From Bacillota bacterium (lineage in GTDB: Bacteria; Bacillota; Clostridia; Christensenellales; UMGS416), in the NCBI GenBank assembly GCA_023428265.1, contig JAEYYW010000116.1, positions 1 through 58,711 of the forward strand: a stretch of 58,711 nt of DNA, read 5' to 3'. The position numbers and the translations under genes are program-made. A model generated the notes under the pieces. The model searched no databases. It saw nothing but the letters and a program-made list of their open reading frames with translations, and had not been told where the DNA came from. Positions 7,718 to 15,637 of the stretch are shown here, in pieces (position 1 is the stretch's first letter; each line of letters begins with the position of its first letter).

Positions 7718-9225
7718 CATTCCCCCACAAACCGGTTCACCGCGTGCAGATAGGCCTTGATGCAGGCCTCCACAATGTCGGTGCTGGTGCCGCGGCCGCG
7801 CTCCTGCCGGCCGCCGGCGGAAAGGCGCACATCAGCCACGCCCAGGGCATCCTCGCCCTCTGTGGCCGAATGGATGCGGAAGAGCTCCAGTGTGAAGTCG
7901 GTGCCGACAATCTTGTTGATCGCCTTGAACGACGCGTCGATGGGGCCGTCGCCGGTGGAGACCTGCTCCACAGGCTCGCCGTCTTTCAGCACCCGCACGA
8001 TGGCCGTGGCCGAAATCGTGTTGCCGGAGTTGACCACAAAACGGTCATAGACAAACAGCTCATGGTGGCCATTGCTCACATATGGCTCCACCAGCGCCTC
8101 CAGGTCACGGTCGTCAATGGTCTTTTTCAGGTCGGCCAGCTTCTTGAACTCGGCGGCCACGCGGTCCAACGCATCCTTGGAAAGGGTATAGCCCATGTCG
8201 CGGAGCCGCTCCTCCAGCGCGTGGCGGCCGGAGTGCTTGCCCAGCACCATCTTGTTCTTCTGGATGCCCACCGATTCGGGGCTCATGATCTCATAGGTGG
8301 AGCGGTTTGCCATGATCCCGTGCTGATGGATGCCGGCCTCGTGGGCAAAGGCGTTGGCGCCCACGATGGCCTTGTTGGCCTGCACATCCTGGCTGGTGAT
8401 CGTGGAAAGCAGCCGGCTGGCCGGATAGAGCTGGGTGCTGTCAATGCCCGTTGCGGCGTCATACCTGGCCTTGCGGGTGTTGAGCGCCATCACGATTTCT
8501 TCCAGCGCCGCGTTGCCGGCCCGCTCGCCGATGCCATTGATCGTGCACTCCACCTGCCCGGCGCCGGCCTCAATGCCGGCCAATGTGTTGGCCACGGCCA
8601 GGCCCAGGTCATTATGGCAGTGCATGGAGATCACAGCCTTTTCGATGCCGCGCACGTTGTTCTTCAAGTGCTCGATCAGGTCGCGCATCTCCTGCGGCGT
8701 GGTGTAGCCCACGGTGTCCGGCACGTTGATCGTGGAAGCTCCGGCGGCGATGGCCGCCTCAAACACCCGGCAGAGGAACGCCCAGTCACTGCGCGTGGCG
8801 TCTTCGGCGGAGAACTCCACGTCGCCGCACAGGTTGCGGGCGTGCCGCACCATGGCGGCGGTTTGCTCCAGCACCTGCTCGCGGGTCATCTTGAGCTTGT
8901 ATTGCATGTGAACGTCGGAGGTGGCGATGAACGTGTGGATGCGGGGGCGCCTGGCCCCCTTCACAGCCTCCCACGAACGTTCGATATCCTTTTCCAGCGC
9001 GCGGGAAAGGGACGCCACGATGGGCTCCTTCACCGCGGCGGCGACCTGCCGCACACTCTCAAAGTCACCGGGCGAGGCGATGGCAAAGCCTGCTTCGATC
9101 ACATCGACCCGAAGGAGCTCCAGCTGCCTCGCGATCTCAATTTTCTCCCGGATGTTCATGCTGCAGCCCGGCGATTGCTCGCCATCGCGCAGCGTCGTGT
9201 CAAACACGATGATCTGCCTGGACAT
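7717..9225 (-). CDS. leuA: 2-Isopropylmalate synthase
   Basis: The enzyme condenses acetyl-CoA with 2-oxoisovalerate, the committed step to leucine. The protein is 502 residues, with DTTLRDGEQSPGCSMN at residues 9-24, the metal-binding SMHCHNDLGLAVAN and GIGERAGNAALEE. A C-terminal regulatory domain expected to bind leucine is present. An AAGGAGG site precedes the ATG. The ORF ends exactly at a family B repeat. Confidence 0.97.
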   Translation of the reverse strand: MSRQIIVFDTTLRDGEQSPGCSMNIREKIEIARQLELLRVDVIEAGFAIASPGDFESVRQVAAAVKEPIVASLSRALEKDIERSWEAVKGARRPRIHTFIATSDVHMQYKLKMTREQVLEQTAAMVRHARNLCGDVEFSAEDATRSDWAFLCRVFEAAIAAGASTINVPDTVGYTTPQEMRDLIEHLKNNVRGIEKAVISMHCHNDLGLAVANTLAGIEAGAGQVECTINGIGERAGNAALEEIVMALNTRKARYDAATGIDSTQLYPASRLLSTITSQDVQANKAIVGANAFAHEAGIHQHGIMANRSTYEIMSPESVGIQKNKMVLGKHSGRHALEERLRDMGYTLSKDALDRVAAEFKKLADLKKTIDDRDLEALVEPYVSNGHHELFVYDRFVVNSGNTISATAIVRVLKDGEPVEQVSTGDGPIDASFKAINKIVGTDFTLELFRIHSATEGEDALGVADVRLSAGGRQERGRGTSTDIVEACIKAYLHAVNRFVGE

Positions 9226-9342
9226 GACTGTTGCCTCCTTCTTTTATGAATCACCGCCGGGGGTTCCGGCGGTTGTTGGGCTTTGGTATAGTCTGGGAGT
9301 TGCGGGCCGGGGCGGAGATTGGCACCTACGGGGGGACCGGGG

Positions 9343-9477
9343 GCGGGTACAGAGCCCTTCGCGTTCGCTTCTATGATGCAGCGCCGCGCTGCATCGGATG
9401 AGCCGCTATCGGCAATTGCCCGCACATTTGCTGCGCAAATATGCTATACAATTGCCGGGGTAATACCCCGCCCCTAC
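9343..9477. repeat. Family C repeat interrupted by a structured insert of about 105 bp
   Basis: GGGCGGGTACAGAGCCC at the left and CCCCGCCCCTACATTGACAC at the right together rebuild the intact copy found at 9704-9731, including the same right flank reading to CATGTTCGTGCT. The inserted stretch (about 9360-9460) folds into ATGCAGCG/CGCTGCAT (9376-9394) and a GGCAATTG/CAATTGCC stem (9411-9456) enclosing ATTTGC/GCAAAT. Confidence 0.7.
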
Positions 9478-9499
9478 ATTGACACCATGTTCGTGCTGC

Positions 9500-9662
9500 C
9501 TCCCTACCCTCCCTTGTTTTTGCCGAAGGTAAAAATTCCTGCGCAAACCTCGCCTGCATCCATGCAGGCTGGTCATGCCTTCGGCATAACCCGGTTTGCT
9601 TGGCTTGAGCCATCCTGGCTCTGGGCAAGGGGGGATGGCCTCCGCAGAGGCCAGGGGGGATT
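9500..9662. repeat. Family A half-element carrying a family D insert (9538-9626)
   Basis: The family A sequence ...CCTTGTTTTTGCCGAAGG-TAAAAATTC should continue AAGGGGGGATG but is split by 89 bases beginning CCTGCGCA and ending CTGGGC. The insert folds as a three-way junction: outer stem GCAAACC/GGTTTGC (9543-9549, 9593-9599), hairpin CCTGCAT/ATGCAGG (9553-9568), hairpin GGTCATGCC/GGCATAACC (9571-9591), then a third hairpin GAGCC/GGCTC. A second copy at 46547-46635 also splits a family A copy and has the same 89-base length. Confidence 0.75.
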
Positions 9663-9667
9663 TCTTC

Positions 9668-9808
9668 GGGCCGGGACGGAGCCCGGCCCCTACCGGGAGC
9701 TCTGGGCGGGTACAGAGCCCCGCCCCTACATTGACACCATGTTCGTGCTTGTTTTTGCCGAAGGCAAAAATTCAAGGGGGGATGTCGCCATCAGGCGACA
9801 GGGGGGAT
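9668..9808. repeat. Two family C copies and a family A half-element downstream of ilvC
   Basis: Family C copies lie at about 9668-9693 and 9704-9731. A family A half-element follows at about 9747-9808 with the TTTTTGCC hairpin module and a GTCGCC/GGCGAC stem. The ilvC stop codon TAA directly joins the ATCCCCCCTG end. With the two features to the left these fill the 583-base leuA-ilvC gap, in which I see no gene. Confidence 0.7.
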
Positions 9809-10804
<996 letters not shown>

Positions 10805-10827
10805 AGGATAGCCTCCTTATGTTTAAA

Positions 10828-10952
10828 AACTCCCTCCGCCCCTTCGGGGCACCTCCCTCAGTGAGGGAGGCAGGAGGTACTTACTCAGAATGAGAAAGGA
10901 ACACTTGTCCCCCTTTTTGAGGGGGATGTCGCATTTATGCGACAGGGGGAGT
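10828..10952. repeat. Family B hairpin repeat overlapping the 3' end of ilvN
   Basis: It has the same plan as the other family B copies: GCCCC-TTCG-GGGC, CCTCCCTC/GAGGGAGG and the terminal stem GTCGCAT/ATGCGAC. The last codons of ilvN (encoding about TPPVA) and its TAA stop are read from within the repeat. Confidence 0.8.
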
Positions 10953-11438
10953 ATTCATCAAACTCCCATCCCCCCGGCTCAGCGCCACCAAGCCGGTGCG
11001 GGCCATCTCCACGATGCCGAAGGGCATCAGAGCTGCCAGAAAACGATCCACTTCATCGAGGTCGCCCACATATTCCACGGTGATTGTGCTCTGCCCCATG
11101 TCCAGCACGGAGGCGTGGGCAGCGTTTACGGTGTCCATCAGGCCCTGATTGTCTTCATTGCGCACTTTGACCAGCGCCACCTCGCGGCGGGAGACGGGGG
11201 CGGTGTCCAGCACCTGCACCACCATCACATCGATCAGCTTTTCCACCTGCTTCACGATCTGCTCCAGGATCATCTCATCGGCGGTCACGACCACAGTGAT
11301 GCGGGAAACGGCCGGGTCCAGCGTGGCGCTGACGGTGAGGCTGTCGATGTTGTAGCCCCGGCGCGTAAACAGCCCCGCCACGCGGGACAGCACGCCCGGC
11401 TGGTTGCTCACCACCATTGAAATCAGTCGTCGCTCCAC
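10935..11438 (-). CDS. ilvN: Acetolactate synthase small (regulatory) subunit
   Basis: This is the regulatory subunit of acetohydroxyacid synthase, conferring feedback control by valine. I choose the GTG at 11436-11438 (167 residues, starting ERRLISMVV after the Met) because an AGGGGGTG site lies five bases upstream; an in-frame ATG at 11463-11465 has none. The N-terminal ACT domain SMVVSNQPGVLSRVAGLFTR and a C-terminal domain are intact. It is the first gene behind the T-box leader, separate from ilvB. Its C-terminal tail is encoded by a family B repeat. Confidence 0.93.
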   Translation of the reverse strand: MERRLISMVVSNQPGVLSRVAGLFTRRGYNIDSLTVSATLDPAVSRITVVVTADEMILEQIVKQVEKLIDVMVVQVLDTAPVSRREVALVKVRNEDNQGLMDTVNAAHASVLDMGQSTITVEYVGDLDEVDRFLAALMPFGIVEMARTGLVALSRGDGSLMNTPPVA

Positions 11439-11497
11439 GATGACACCCCCTTGTGTTCGCCGCATTCACGCGTTCCAGTGATAAAGCCCTGAGGATA

Positions 11498-11780
11498 CAA
11501 AAAAACCCAGCCTGTATGTTGCCATAGAGACGGGGTTTCCCTCGCGGTACCACTCTAGTTGCCGGTGTGATCCGGCCACTTTTCAGGTTCAGGCGCATGG
11601 CGGCATTGCCCTGCGTGAAAACCATTTGGCTGTAACGGGCCCTCCCGGTCGCCCTACTGAATTCAGGCGGTCAGCTCCGAAGTGAGTTGCGCCCTGGCCA
11701 TCGTGCCGGCTCGCACCTACCGCCGGCTCTCTACAACGATCCTGCCCTGACGCGCTCTCCGTCAACGCTTGTTCATATTG
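11498..11780 (-). promoter_or_regulatory. T-box leader with transcription terminator, heading the ilv/leu operon
   Basis: Read on the minus strand, the leader has the hallmark T-box sequence AGAGTGGTACCGCGAG (11541-11556). A terminator follows: stem AAACCCCGTCT/AGGCTGGGTTT with one mismatch and a T-run (11498-11538). Upstream is a stem I-like fold with GCCGGC/GCCGGC around GGTAGGTGCGA and a supporting ATCGT/ACGAT helix. Uncharged tRNA binding would favour the antiterminator. A CTC (leucine) triplet in AACTCACTTC is a possible specifier, but I could not place the specifier loop securely. Confidence 0.9.
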
Positions 11781-11785
11781 GATGT

Positions 11786-11814
11786 ATTATATCAGCGATG
11801 AGAAATGGCTGCAA
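11786..11814 (-). promoter_or_regulatory. Promoter of the ilv/leu operon
   Basis: TTGCAG (11809-11814), a 17-base spacer and a perfect TATAAT (11786-11791), reading leftward about 7-10 bases before the T-box leader. Confidence 0.85.
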
Positions 11815-11894
11815 TAGGGAATTTGCCCATGGTTTCCGCATTCTTGCCATACCATGAAGATCCGCCAGGGAAGCGTGTTTCATGTAAGGTCAAG

Positions 11895-11923
11895 TTGACA
11901 TTCGCTCATCCCAGTGCCATAAT
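11895..11923 (+). promoter_or_regulatory. Promoter of the Xre regulator/deformylase pair
   Basis: A perfect TTGACA (11895-11900), a 17-base spacer and CATAAT (11918-11923), 35 bases before the Xre start codon. It is divergent from the ilv/leu promoter. Confidence 0.75.
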
Positions 11924-11958
11924 CATAAGCAAGGTTGACTTTATCGGGCGGGGCAGAC

Positions 11959-12225
11959 ATGAAGAACAAAGTGCGCCAACTGCGGGAAGCGTTGGGAATG
12001 ACACAGGAGCAGCTTGGCATGCTTGTGGGAGCATCGCGGCAAGCCATCAACGCCATTGAGACGGGAAAATCCGAACCCTCCGTCTGGCTTGCATTTGACA
12101 TTGCCAAGGTGTTTCATGAGCAGATTGAGTCTGTGTTTTTGTTTGAGCAAAGCCAGAGAAAGCCCCGTGCAACCGTAAGTGGGAGGCGCGCAGACTGTGG
12201 CAATACGAGAGATCATCACATTTGA
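11959..12225 (+). CDS. Small Xre-family helix-turn-helix regulator
   Basis: An 88-residue protein starting MKNKVRQLREALGMTQEQLG, with a typical Xre/Cro helix-turn-helix over residues 3-57 (TQEQLGMLVGASRQAINAIE). Small stand-alone regulators of this type often repress their own operon; no target can be read here. The ATG at 11959 is preferred to an upstream frame start because family similarity begins there. The last 29 bases overlap the deformylase start, so the C-terminal 20 or so residues look low in information and may be recent read-through. Confidence 0.85.
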   Translation: MKNKVRQLREALGMTQEQLGMLVGASRQAINAIETGKSEPSVWLAFDIAKVFHEQIESVFLFEQSQRKPRATVSGRRADCGNTRDHHI

Positions 12226-12655
12226 CGATGCATTTTTGCGGAAAAGAAGCAAGCCGGTTGACGCCGTGAACGAGCACATCCGGCAGATTCTCAACGACAT
12301 GGCGGAAACCATGTATCACACACAAAATGGCGGCGGGCTGGCGGCATGCCAGATCGGCATATTGCGCCGCCTGGTGGTGGCCGATATGGGCCAGGGCTTG
12401 CTCAAGCTGGTGAATCCCAGGATCTTGAAAGCAGAGGGCGAGCAGGTTCAAGTGGAAGGATGCCTGAGCTATCCCGGCATTTGGGGCAAGGTGAAAAGGC
12501 CGCAGACTGTCGTGGTGGAGTGCCTGAATGAAAACGGTGAGGAAGTTTTGATCGAAGCACATGACGAACTGTCACAGTGCCTCTGCCATGAAATCGACCA
12601 CCTGGACGGGGTTCTTTATTCCGACAAGGTCATTGAGTATGTGACGAATGAGTAA
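12197..12655 (+). CDS. def: Peptide deformylase
   Basis: The enzyme removes the formyl group from nascent protein N-termini. All three motifs are present: GGGLAACQIG (motif I, with Cys where Pro is usual), EGCLSYPG (motif II, metal-ligand cysteine) and CHEIDHLDG (motif III, HExxH). I place the start at GTG 12197-12199 (152 residues, VAIREIITFDD), about ten bases after a GGGAGG site. An in-frame GTG at 12179 is the alternative. The gene overlaps the upstream Xre regulator instead of lying with fmt or priA, the common context. Confidence 0.9.
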   Translation: MAIREIITFDDAFLRKRSKPVDAVNEHIRQILNDMAETMYHTQNGGGLAACQIGILRRLVVADMGQGLLKLVNPRILKAEGEQVQVEGCLSYPGIWGKVKRPQTVVVECLNENGEEVLIEAHDELSQCLCHEIDHLDGVLYSDKVIEYVTNE

Positions 12656-12756
12656 CCGCCGCAAACCGTAAACACCATTTCCTTCAGGTTGCTTCCCATC
12701 AGACAACACACATATGACGATCAGAGATCTATACCGTGCCAGGTGAAAATGCTTGC

Positions 12757-12785
12757 TTGCTCTCAGGCATTGATTGCCATATGAT
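12757..12785 (+). promoter_or_regulatory. Possible promoter of the amino-acid ABC transporter operon
   Basis: TTGCTC (12757-12762), 17 bases, TATGAT (12780-12785), 45 bases before the start codon of the binding protein. It is a moderate match; no other candidate is better in the 12656-12830 gap. Confidence 0.4.
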
Positions 12786-12830
12786 ATGGATAACAAAAAA
12801 TGGGAGATCCACCCACGGAGGAAACCGCAA

Positions 12831-13643
12831 ATGAAAAAAATCATCGCACTGCTTACGGCGCTGACACTGCTGGGCCTGATGGCTGCCGGCTGCGCCGCGA
12901 AGAAGGACAATACGCTGAAGGTGGGCATGGAGCTGGCATATCCACCTTTTGAAACCAAAGACGACCAGGGTAACCCCACAGGCGTGAGTGTGGACTTTGC
13001 CATGGCGCTGGGAGAATATCTGGGCAGGCCGGTGCAGATTGAAAACACCGCCTGGGATGGCCTGATCCCCTCGCTGCAGACCGGCAAGGTGGATCTGGTG
13101 ATTTCATCGATGACGATCCGTGAGGACCGCAAGAAGGAAATCGACTTTTCCAAGCCCTATGCCAAGGCGCTACTGGCGCTACTGGTCAACAAGGATTCGG
13201 GCATCGAAAAAGCGGATGATCTGAACCAGGCCGGCAAGAAAATCGCTGTGAAGACCGGCACCACCGGCGCGTTTTATGCCCAGGACCATTTCCCCAATGC
13301 CGAAATCGTCTCGCTGGCCGACGGCAGCGCCTGCGTGACCGAGGTGGTGCAGGGCAAGGCCGACGCCTTCATCTATGACCAGCTGACGATCTATCAGAAC
13401 CAGAAGGACAACCCGGACACCACCAAGGCCGTTTACATTCCCGGCCAGCAGGCGGAAACCTGGGGCGTGGGCGTGAAGAAGGGCAACGCGGAGCTGCTGG
13501 ACAAGGTGAATGCCTTCATCGACAAGTTCTATGCCGAAAACGGCTTCGGGCCGATCACGGAGAAATATCTGGCCGAAGAAAAGAAAGCCTTTGACAGCTT
13601 TGGCTTCCCATGGTTCTTTGACGGCGTGAACGAGGAGAAATGA
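12831..13643 (+). CDS. Polar amino-acid ABC transporter, substrate-binding lipoprotein
   Basis: This is an extracytoplasmic solute receptor of family 3. The 270-residue precursor starts at ATG 12831 behind GGAGG. It has a lipoprotein signal: basic start, hydrophobic core and MAAGC lipobox with Cys20. The mature part shows the periplasmic-binding fold typical of polar amino-acid receptors: LKVGMELAYPPFE, GVSVDFAMALGEYLGRPVQ, DLVISSMTIREDRKKEIDFS and VKTGTTGAFYAQ. The ligand (glutamine, cystine, lysine or other) cannot be decided. The stop overlaps the permease ATG (ATGA). Confidence 0.93.
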   Translation: MKKIIALLTALTLLGLMAAGCAAKKDNTLKVGMELAYPPFETKDDQGNPTGVSVDFAMALGEYLGRPVQIENTAWDGLIPSLQTGKVDLVISSMTIREDRKKEIDFSKPYAKALLALLVNKDSGIEKADDLNQAGKKIAVKTGTTGAFYAQDHFPNAEIVSLADGSACVTEVVQGKADAFIYDQLTIYQNQKDNPDTTKAVYIPGQQAETWGVGVKKGNAELLDKVNAFIDKFYAENGFGPITEKYLAEEKKAFDSFGFPWFFDGVNEEK

Positions 13644-14425
13644 AACAGAGGTCGTTGTTTTTCCGGCAGGAGGGCCAGAGAGCCACGCCGGCCCAGGTTG
13701 TGCTGAACTCTGCGCTGGCGTTGCTTGCGCTGGGCGTGTTTCTGTGGGTCTCGGCCCTGCTGGCCAAAGTGACGCTGGATTGGTCGGTGCTTGCCAGGTT
13801 CCGCGTGCGCATCGGGAAGGGATTCGCGATGACGGTGGGCCTGAGCTTGGCCAGCCTGGTGCTGAGCCTGATTCTGGGTTTTCTGGCGGCGCTGGGCAAC
13901 CGGAGCCGCTTTCTGCCGGTTTCCTATCTGTGCAAAATCTATGTGCAGTTCATCCGCGGCACGCCGCTGATCATGCAGATCTATCTGTTCTACTACATCG
14001 TGGGCACGGCCTGGGGCATGGAAGACAAGTTCTGGTCTGGCGTGATCATCCTGTCGCTGTTTGAGGGGGCCTATATCTCCGAAATCCTCCGGGGCGGGCT
14101 GATGTCCATCGACGGCACCCAGCTGGAAGCCGCCGCAGCCTGCGGCCTGGACCGGGGCCAAACAATGCGGCTGGTCATCCTGCCCCAGCTCATCACGCGC
14201 ACACTGCCGGCGCTGGCCGGGCAGTTTGCCTCGATCATCAAGGATTCGTCGCTGCTCTCCATCATCGCCGTGGTCGAGCTCACCAAGGCCATGCAGGAGA
14301 TCAGCAACACCACCTTCGCGATGTTTGTGAGCTATCTGGCGCTGGGCTTGCTCTACCTGTGCCTGACGCTGCCGCTGTCGCTTCTGACCCAATGGCTGGA
14401 ACGGAGGTTCCGGTATGAAACTTGA
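13640..14425 (+). CDS. Polar amino-acid ABC transporter, permease
   Basis: A membrane subunit of the HisM/GlnP type, 261 residues. An N-terminal hydrophobic segment (about residues 22-45) precedes the conserved permease core, with about five membrane helices in all. The core contains FIRGTPLIMQIYLFYY and the EAA loop EAAAACGLDRGQTMRLVILPQ that contacts the ATPase. The start overlaps the binding protein and the end overlaps the ATPase by 11 bases, so the three form one operon. Confidence 0.94.
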   Translation: MKQRSLFFRQEGQRATPAQVVLNSALALLALGVFLWVSALLAKVTLDWSVLARFRVRIGKGFAMTVGLSLASLVLSLILGFLAALGNRSRFLPVSYLCKIYVQFIRGTPLIMQIYLFYYIVGTAWGMEDKFWSGVIILSLFEGAYISEILRGGLMSIDGTQLEAAAACGLDRGQTMRLVILPQLITRTLPALAGQFASIIKDSSLLSIIAVVELTKAMQEISNTTFAMFVSYLALGLLYLCLTLPLSLLTQWLERRFRYET

Positions 14426-15152
14426 GATCCAGGGCCTGAGCAAGAGCTTCGACGGCAGCGCCGAAATCCTGCGCGGCGTCGATTATGTGGCGGAAATCTC
14501 CACACTGGCCGTGATCGGCCCCTCCGGCGGGGGCAAGTCCACACTGCTGCGGCTGCTGGGCGGCCTCATCGCACCGACAGCGGGCACGATTGCGCTGGAT
14601 GATGTGCCGATCGACTACTCCCCCGCCGGGCTGCTCCGGCACCGCAGGAGCATCGGGTTTGTGTTCCAATCCAGAGGGCTGTTTCACCACCTGACCGGCC
14701 TGCAGAACATCACAATGCCCTTGATGCAGGTGCACGGCATGAACCGCGTGGATGCCGAACAGGAAGCGGAGCGGCTGCTGGCGCGCTTCGGCCTGCTGGA
14801 AGACGGCCACAAGCGCCCCCACGAGCTTTCCGGCGGGCAGCAGCAGCGCATCGCCATTGCCCGGGCTGTGGCCCCCCGCCCCAAGCTTTTGCTGCTGGAC
14901 GAGCCCACCAGCGCGCTGGACCCGGAGCTCACCACCGAGGTGCTGGACATGGTGAACGAGCTCAAGGGCGACCGCCTAAACATTGTGGTGGTGACCCACG
15001 AGATGGGGTTTGCCCGCAACGCCTGCGAGCAGGCGATGTTTTTGCATGGCGGCAGGCTGCTGGAGCAGGGAAAGGCTTCGGAGCTCTTTGGCAGCCCCGC
15101 CACAACGGAGCTTTCCGCGTTCCTCAACAAGGTGCTGGAGTGGAATGTGTGA
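14415..15152 (+). CDS. Polar amino-acid ABC transporter, ATP-binding protein
   Basis: A 245-residue ATPase with Walker A GPSGGGKST, a Q-loop in FVFQSRGLF, the signature LSGGQQQRIAIARA, Walker B LLLLDEPTSALD and the switch histidine in VVTHEMGFAR. It closely matches GlnQ/HisP-type subunits. It powers uptake with the preceding permease and receptor. Translation is coupled by an 11-base overlap. Confidence 0.95.
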   Translation: MKLEIQGLSKSFDGSAEILRGVDYVAEISTLAVIGPSGGGKSTLLRLLGGLIAPTAGTIALDDVPIDYSPAGLLRHRRSIGFVFQSRGLFHHLTGLQNITMPLMQVHGMNRVDAEQEAERLLARFGLLEDGHKRPHELSGGQQQRIAIARAVAPRPKLLLLDEPTSALDPELTTEVLDMVNELKGDRLNIVVVTHEMGFARNACEQAMFLHGGRLLEQGKASELFGSPATTELSAFLNKVLEWNV

Positions 15153-15197
15153 CGGGCCGGTGTGACAAGACCGACAGCTGCACACAGAGGAAGCAAT

Positions 15198-15617
15198 ATG
15201 GATCAAATCGAACTGATAACCAGGCTGCCCACCACGGAGCAATATCTGGAGCTGCGCGGGCTGGCAGGCTGGCGGGGCCGGGAAGCTGCCGATGCGGAAA
15301 AGGGCCTGGACGGATCGCTGCACGGCGTGTGCGCGATGCAAGGCGAGCTGCTCGTGGGCATGGCCCGCGTGGTGGGCGATGGCCGCACCGTGTTTTATAT
15401 CCAGGACGTCATTGTGCGGCCCGGCCATCATGGCCTTGGCATCGGCCGGTCGGTGATGGAGAAGGTCATGGGCTACATCGCAGCCCACGCCTGCAAGGGC
15501 GCCGTGGTGGGCTTGATGGCAGCAGTGGGCAAGGAGCCCTTCTATGAGAAGTTCGGGTTCCACACCCGGCCAAACGAACGCGAAGGTGCGGGGATGCTGC
15601 AGTTCTGGGGGATGTGA
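15198..15617 (+). CDS. GNAT-family N-acetyltransferase
   Basis: A 139-residue acetyltransferase starting at ATG 15198 behind AGAGGAAG. The acetyl-CoA-binding motif A is VIVRPGHHGLGIGRSVMEKVM (about residues 76-96) and motif B is KEPFYEKFGFHTRPNE. The substrate is unknown. It follows the transporter operon by 45 bases and precedes a phosphoesterase by 20, so it may belong to that transcript. Confidence 0.88.
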   Translation: MDQIELITRLPTTEQYLELRGLAGWRGREAADAEKGLDGSLHGVCAMQGELLVGMARVVGDGRTVFYIQDVIVRPGHHGLGIGRSVMEKVMGYIAAHACKGAVVGLMAAVGKEPFYEKFGFHTRPNEREGAGMLQFWGM

Positions 15618-15637
15618 CGGAAAGGCGCGGTGAGCAC

